Source of the DNA: Eubacterium sp. CAG:248
GTDB lineage: Bacteria > Bacillota > Clostridia > Lachnospirales > Lachnospiraceae
Assembly (NCBI GenBank): GCA_000436475.1
Contig: FR886218.1
Location: 62,001-126,000 of the forward strand
Reading direction: 5' to 3'
Length of the DNA: 64,000 bases
Below are positions 61,674-64,000 of this stretch, in pieces. The stretch's first letter is position 1; every line of letters starts with the position of its first letter. The position numbers were made by a program, and so were the translations under genes. The notes beneath the pieces were generated by a model. The model was not told the origin of the DNA. It ran no database searches and saw only the letters and a list, made by a program, of their open reading frames with translations.

Positions 61674-62663
61674 ATGAATACTAATATTAATTGCATATAC
61701 GATGGCAGGAAAGCTTTCTTTCATCTGCCTGGTTTATTTGAATTCTATGAATTTTATAAGGTTTTTCTGCCTTTATTTTATGAACACAGGGAGTATTTTT
61801 ATGATTGGTGCGATATAGGCTCTATATATGGTGCACCTGCCGACTGCCTGTGGGGTGGAGGGCGTGCTGGATTTGGAGATTGCGATGCCAGAGAGGTATT
61901 TAAGCTTATGACAGAATATAAAATATCATCCAGGCTTACTTTTAGTAACTCTCTTCTTAAAAAGGAACACCTATCAGATAAAAAATGTAATGAACTGTGT
62001 GAATTGTTAAAGGCTGCTATAAAGGAACAGCATACTTATTCTGGTATCAGCAATGCTTCTATTAATACAGCATGTAAGGCAGATGGTGTTAAAAATGGCA
62101 TTATCGTTCATTCAGACCTCCTGCTTGACTATTTAAAAAATAAATATCCTGAATTCTATTTTGTTTCATCAACAACCAAGGTGTTGACAGATTACAATAA
62201 ATTACTGGATGAAATAAACAACGAGGCTTTTAGCTATGTTGTTCCTGATTTTAGGTTAAATAAATGCTACCATAAGCTTAAAGCCTTAACAGATGCACAA
62301 AAAAATAAAGTTGAATTTCTATGTAATGAATGCTGCTGGTTTGAATGCTATGACCGTAAAGCCTGCTATGAAGCGGTGAGCCGTATGAATCTTGGTGAAA
62401 ATTGTGCAAGGCATATATGTGTATCACCAAAAGCTGCTAAAGGTTATAGCTTTTCTGGTGCAATGAGTAACCCTGCATTCATAAGTGTAGATGATATAAG
62501 AAATATATATCTTCCTATGGGATTTACTAACTTTAAAATAGAAGGAAGAAGCCTTGGAAGTGCACTTATTCTTGAATTTATACTTTATTATATGACTAAA
62601 CCTGAATTTCAGATTCATGTAAGGGAAGCCATATATCTTGATAATATGCTTGATTTATTTTAA
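61674..62663 (+). CDS. Cys-rich protein, weakly U32-peptidase-like; function unknown
   Basis: A 329-residue soluble protein I do not firmly recognise. It has about sixteen Cys residues, with a cluster near residue 220 (EFLCNECCWFECYDRKAC) and a later GFTNFKIEGRSLGSALI. Both segments recall U32-type TIM-barrel proteins, some of which bind iron-sulfur clusters through such cysteines; this is a weak resemblance. No signal peptide or membrane helix is seen. The ribosome-binding site is poor (agg). It follows the dctM terminator and precedes an HD protein by 17 bases. Confidence 0.5.
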   Translation: MNTNINCIYDGRKAFFHLPGLFEFYEFYKVFLPLFYEHREYFYDWCDIGSIYGAPADCLWGGGRAGFGDCDAREVFKLMTEYKISSRLTFSNSLLKKEHLSDKKCNELCELLKAAIKEQHTYSGISNASINTACKADGVKNGIIVHSDLLLDYLKNKYPEFYFVSSTTKVLTDYNKLLDEINNEAFSYVVPDFRLNKCYHKLKALTDAQKNKVEFLCNECCWFECYDRKACYEAVSRMNLGENCARHICVSPKAAKGYSFSGAMSNPAFISVDDIRNIYLPMGFTNFKIEGRSLGSALILEFILYYMTKPEFQIHVREAIYLDNMLDLF

Positions 62664-62680
62664 AGAAAGAGAGTACTACT

Positions 62681-63226
62681 ATGAATACTACAGATATGAA
62701 TGATACAACTATGACTAACACAACTATGAAGAATAATGATATATTAAATAAACTGCATATTGCAATGATTGAACTATACAGTGGTGATGCTAAAAGAATA
62801 CAACATTTCTGTAAGGTACACAGCTATGCCAGGCTGATTGCAAAGATGGAACATGTAGATAACAAAACTTTATTTGTTATTGAAACAGCTGCCCTGACCC
62901 ACGATATAGGGATACATATATGCGAAGAAAAGTATGGGGAATGTAGTGGAAAGCTTCAGGAAAAAGAAGGTCCCTCACTTGCAGGAGAGCTGCTTCATAA
63001 GCTTGGGTTTGAACCAGAAATTTCAGAGCGTGTGCAGTATCTGATTGCACATCATCATACATATAATAACATTGATGGTATTGATTACCAGATACTCATA
63101 GAGGCTGATTTTCTTGTGAATATGTACGAAGATAATGTATCAAAGGAAGCTGTATTAAAGGCTTATGATAATATATTCAGAACTGAATATGGAAAGCAGC
63201 TATGCAGGGATATGTATGGTTTTTGA
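62681..63226 (+). CDS. HD domain hydrolase
   Basis: A 181-residue HD-family metal hydrolase. The HD pair is in ETAALTHDIGIHICEEKYGE and further His ligands lie in FCKVHSYARLIAKME and YLIAHHHTYNNIDGID. Such proteins act on nucleotides or phosphoesters; the substrate is unknown. The first about 16 residues are a Thr/Asn/Met run (MNTTDMNDTTMTNTTM) and the ATG at 62726 could be the true start. It probably shares a transcript with the Cys-rich gene. Confidence 0.75.
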   Translation: MNTTDMNDTTMTNTTMKNNDILNKLHIAMIELYSGDAKRIQHFCKVHSYARLIAKMEHVDNKTLFVIETAALTHDIGIHICEEKYGECSGKLQEKEGPSLAGELLHKLGFEPEISERVQYLIAHHHTYNNIDGIDYQILIEADFLVNMYEDNVSKEAVLKAYDNIFRTEYGKQLCRDMYGF

Positions 63227-63253
63227 TTTCACAGGCACAGATAAATCATGTCT

Positions 63254-63282
63254 TTGACACCTATTTCATAATCCTGTATAAT
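63254..63282 (+). promoter_or_regulatory. Consensus sigma-A promoter of lepB
   Basis: A perfect TTGACA (63254-63259), 17 bases and a perfect TATAAT (63277-63282), 39 bases before the lepB start. Confidence 0.88.
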
Positions 63283-63320
63283 GCGTTATATATTATTGAA
63301 TAAAACGGAGAGTTTTTATA

Positions 63321-63881
63321 ATGAGTTCATATTATAGAAGATATCAGGAAAATACAGTACTTCTTAATATATGTAAAACAATAGTTGATATTGTTATGGT
63401 TATTGTTGCTGCGTATGTTATTGTTTCGTTTTCCTGTACAAGAACAACTATATCAGGTGGTTCCATGGAAGATACGATAAAGAATGAAGACACAGTACTT
63501 ATCAACAGGTTTGCATATGTCTTAGATGGACCTAAGCGTTTTGATTGCATTGCCTTTGAGCCAGATGCAATCGGTTCCTCAAAGCTATATGTTAAAAGAG
63601 TGATAGGACTTCCTGGTGAAACTGTCCAGATTAAAGAAGGACATATATATATTAATGGTAATCTGCTTGAAAATGATATTAATGATACATATATTGTAAC
63701 TGCTGGAATTACAGCAAACGAGATTCATCTTGCAGAAGATGAGTATTTCTGTCTTGGTGATAATAGAAATAACAGTGAAGACAGCAGATTCTCAAGTATA
63801 GGCATGGTTAAAAAAAAGCATGTTATTGGAAAAGTATGGATGGTATTACAGCCTTTTGAAGATATCCGGTTTGTCAAATAA
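63321..63881 (+). CDS. lepB: Signal peptidase I
   Basis: A 186-residue S26 signal peptidase. One N-terminal membrane helix (about residues 17-38) is followed by the catalytic Ser in SGGSMEDTIKNEDTVL, the catalytic Lys in LYVKRVIGLPGE and the GDNRNNSEDSRF box E. It removes signal peptides outside the membrane. An acggag site precedes the ATG. A small basic gene starts 37 bases later. Confidence 0.95.
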   Translation: MSSYYRRYQENTVLLNICKTIVDIVMVIVAAYVIVSFSCTRTTISGGSMEDTIKNEDTVLINRFAYVLDGPKRFDCIAFEPDAIGSSKLYVKRVIGLPGETVQIKEGHIYINGNLLENDINDTYIVTAGITANEIHLAEDEYFCLGDNRNNSEDSRFSSIGMVKKKHVIGKVWMVLQPFEDIRFVK

Positions 63882-63918
63882 ATAAGATCATCTACTTTAA
63901 TTTATGAAAGGTAATTAT

Positions 63919-64000
63919 ATGCAGAAATCAAGAAATAATAATGGTTCAACAAATAAAAAATCAATAAAAAAAAATTATCAAAAAGAACAGCAGAATTCAA
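63919..64000 (+). CDS. Start of an unidentified gene (3' end beyond the window)
   Basis: An open frame of 27 codons runs off the window edge, starting at an ATG with gaaagg upstream. The visible N-terminus is rich in Lys, Asn and Gln (MQKSRNNNGSTNKKSIKKNY). This would suit the cytosolic tail of a membrane protein, but too little is present to name it. Confidence 0.4.
   Translation, partial: MQKSRNNNGSTNKKSIKKNYQKEQQNS

Overview
The window looks like a core chromosomal segment of a low-GC, endospore-forming member of the Clostridia. The gene order and the AT-rich sequence fit Lachnospiraceae, perhaps a Lachnospira/[Eubacterium] eligens-like organism; this is inferred from gene content, not from a database match. 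Nearly all genes lie on the plus strand. The exceptions are spoIVB and a lone prepilin gene. No prophage, insertion sequence or CRISPR array is visible. The only clear debris is a fragment of a type I restriction gene.

Region by region: (1) 1-4.8 kb holds the spoIIIA operon (AA, cut by the window edge, to AH), which encodes the mother-cell side of the forespore feeding channel. (2) 4.9-14.3 kb is a housekeeping run: asp23-like, nusB, xseA-xseB, ispA, dxs, tlyA, nadK, argR, recN. (3) 14.3-16.7 kb has spoIVB, inverted relative to its usual orientation, facing away from spo0A across a shared regulatory region. (4) 16.8-31 kb holds an NlpC/P60 hydrolase, glgA, tRNA-Leu(CAA), an ion antiporter with a cytidylate-kinase-like partner, a zinc-finger membrane protein, polA, coaE, an FtsA-like protein with a long C-terminal extension, a WalJ-like hydrolase, an ACT protein and a UPF0210 protein. 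(5) 31.4-48.2 kb is the conserved tmcAL, pta, ackA, yceD-rpmF-plsX-acpP-rnc-smc-ftsY, ylxM-ffh-rpsP-khpA block, with ilvA between ftsY and ylxM. (6) 48.4-53 kb has a Mre11/Rad50-like pair between khpA and rimM, then rplS; trmD is missing from its usual place. (7) 53-61.6 kb looks like an accessory signalling and uptake island: a divergent prepilin, an HD-GYP protein, a membrane-anchored DctP-like binding protein with a histidine kinase and AraC-type regulator, and a complete TRAP transporter (DctP-DctQ-DctM). (8) 61.6-64 kb has a Cys-rich unknown protein, an HD hydrolase, signal peptidase I and the start of another gene.

Physiology suggested: acetate formation through Pta-AckA, glycogen synthesis, the non-mevalonate isoprenoid pathway, sporulation under Spo0A, and uptake of an organic acid by a TRAP system. 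That system is probably induced by its own two-component sensor, which uses a DctP-like protein as its ligand-binding part.

The most unusual features are: a 120-bp structured repeat in two copies (5855-5974 and 31294-31413), whose substitutions preserve RNA pairing on the plus strand; two successive spoIIIA genes whose ribosome-binding sites point to AUA codons instead of normal starts; several promoters embedded in terminator or operator-like inverted repeats; and twin 14-bp cores in the divergent region between the prepilin and HD-GYP genes.
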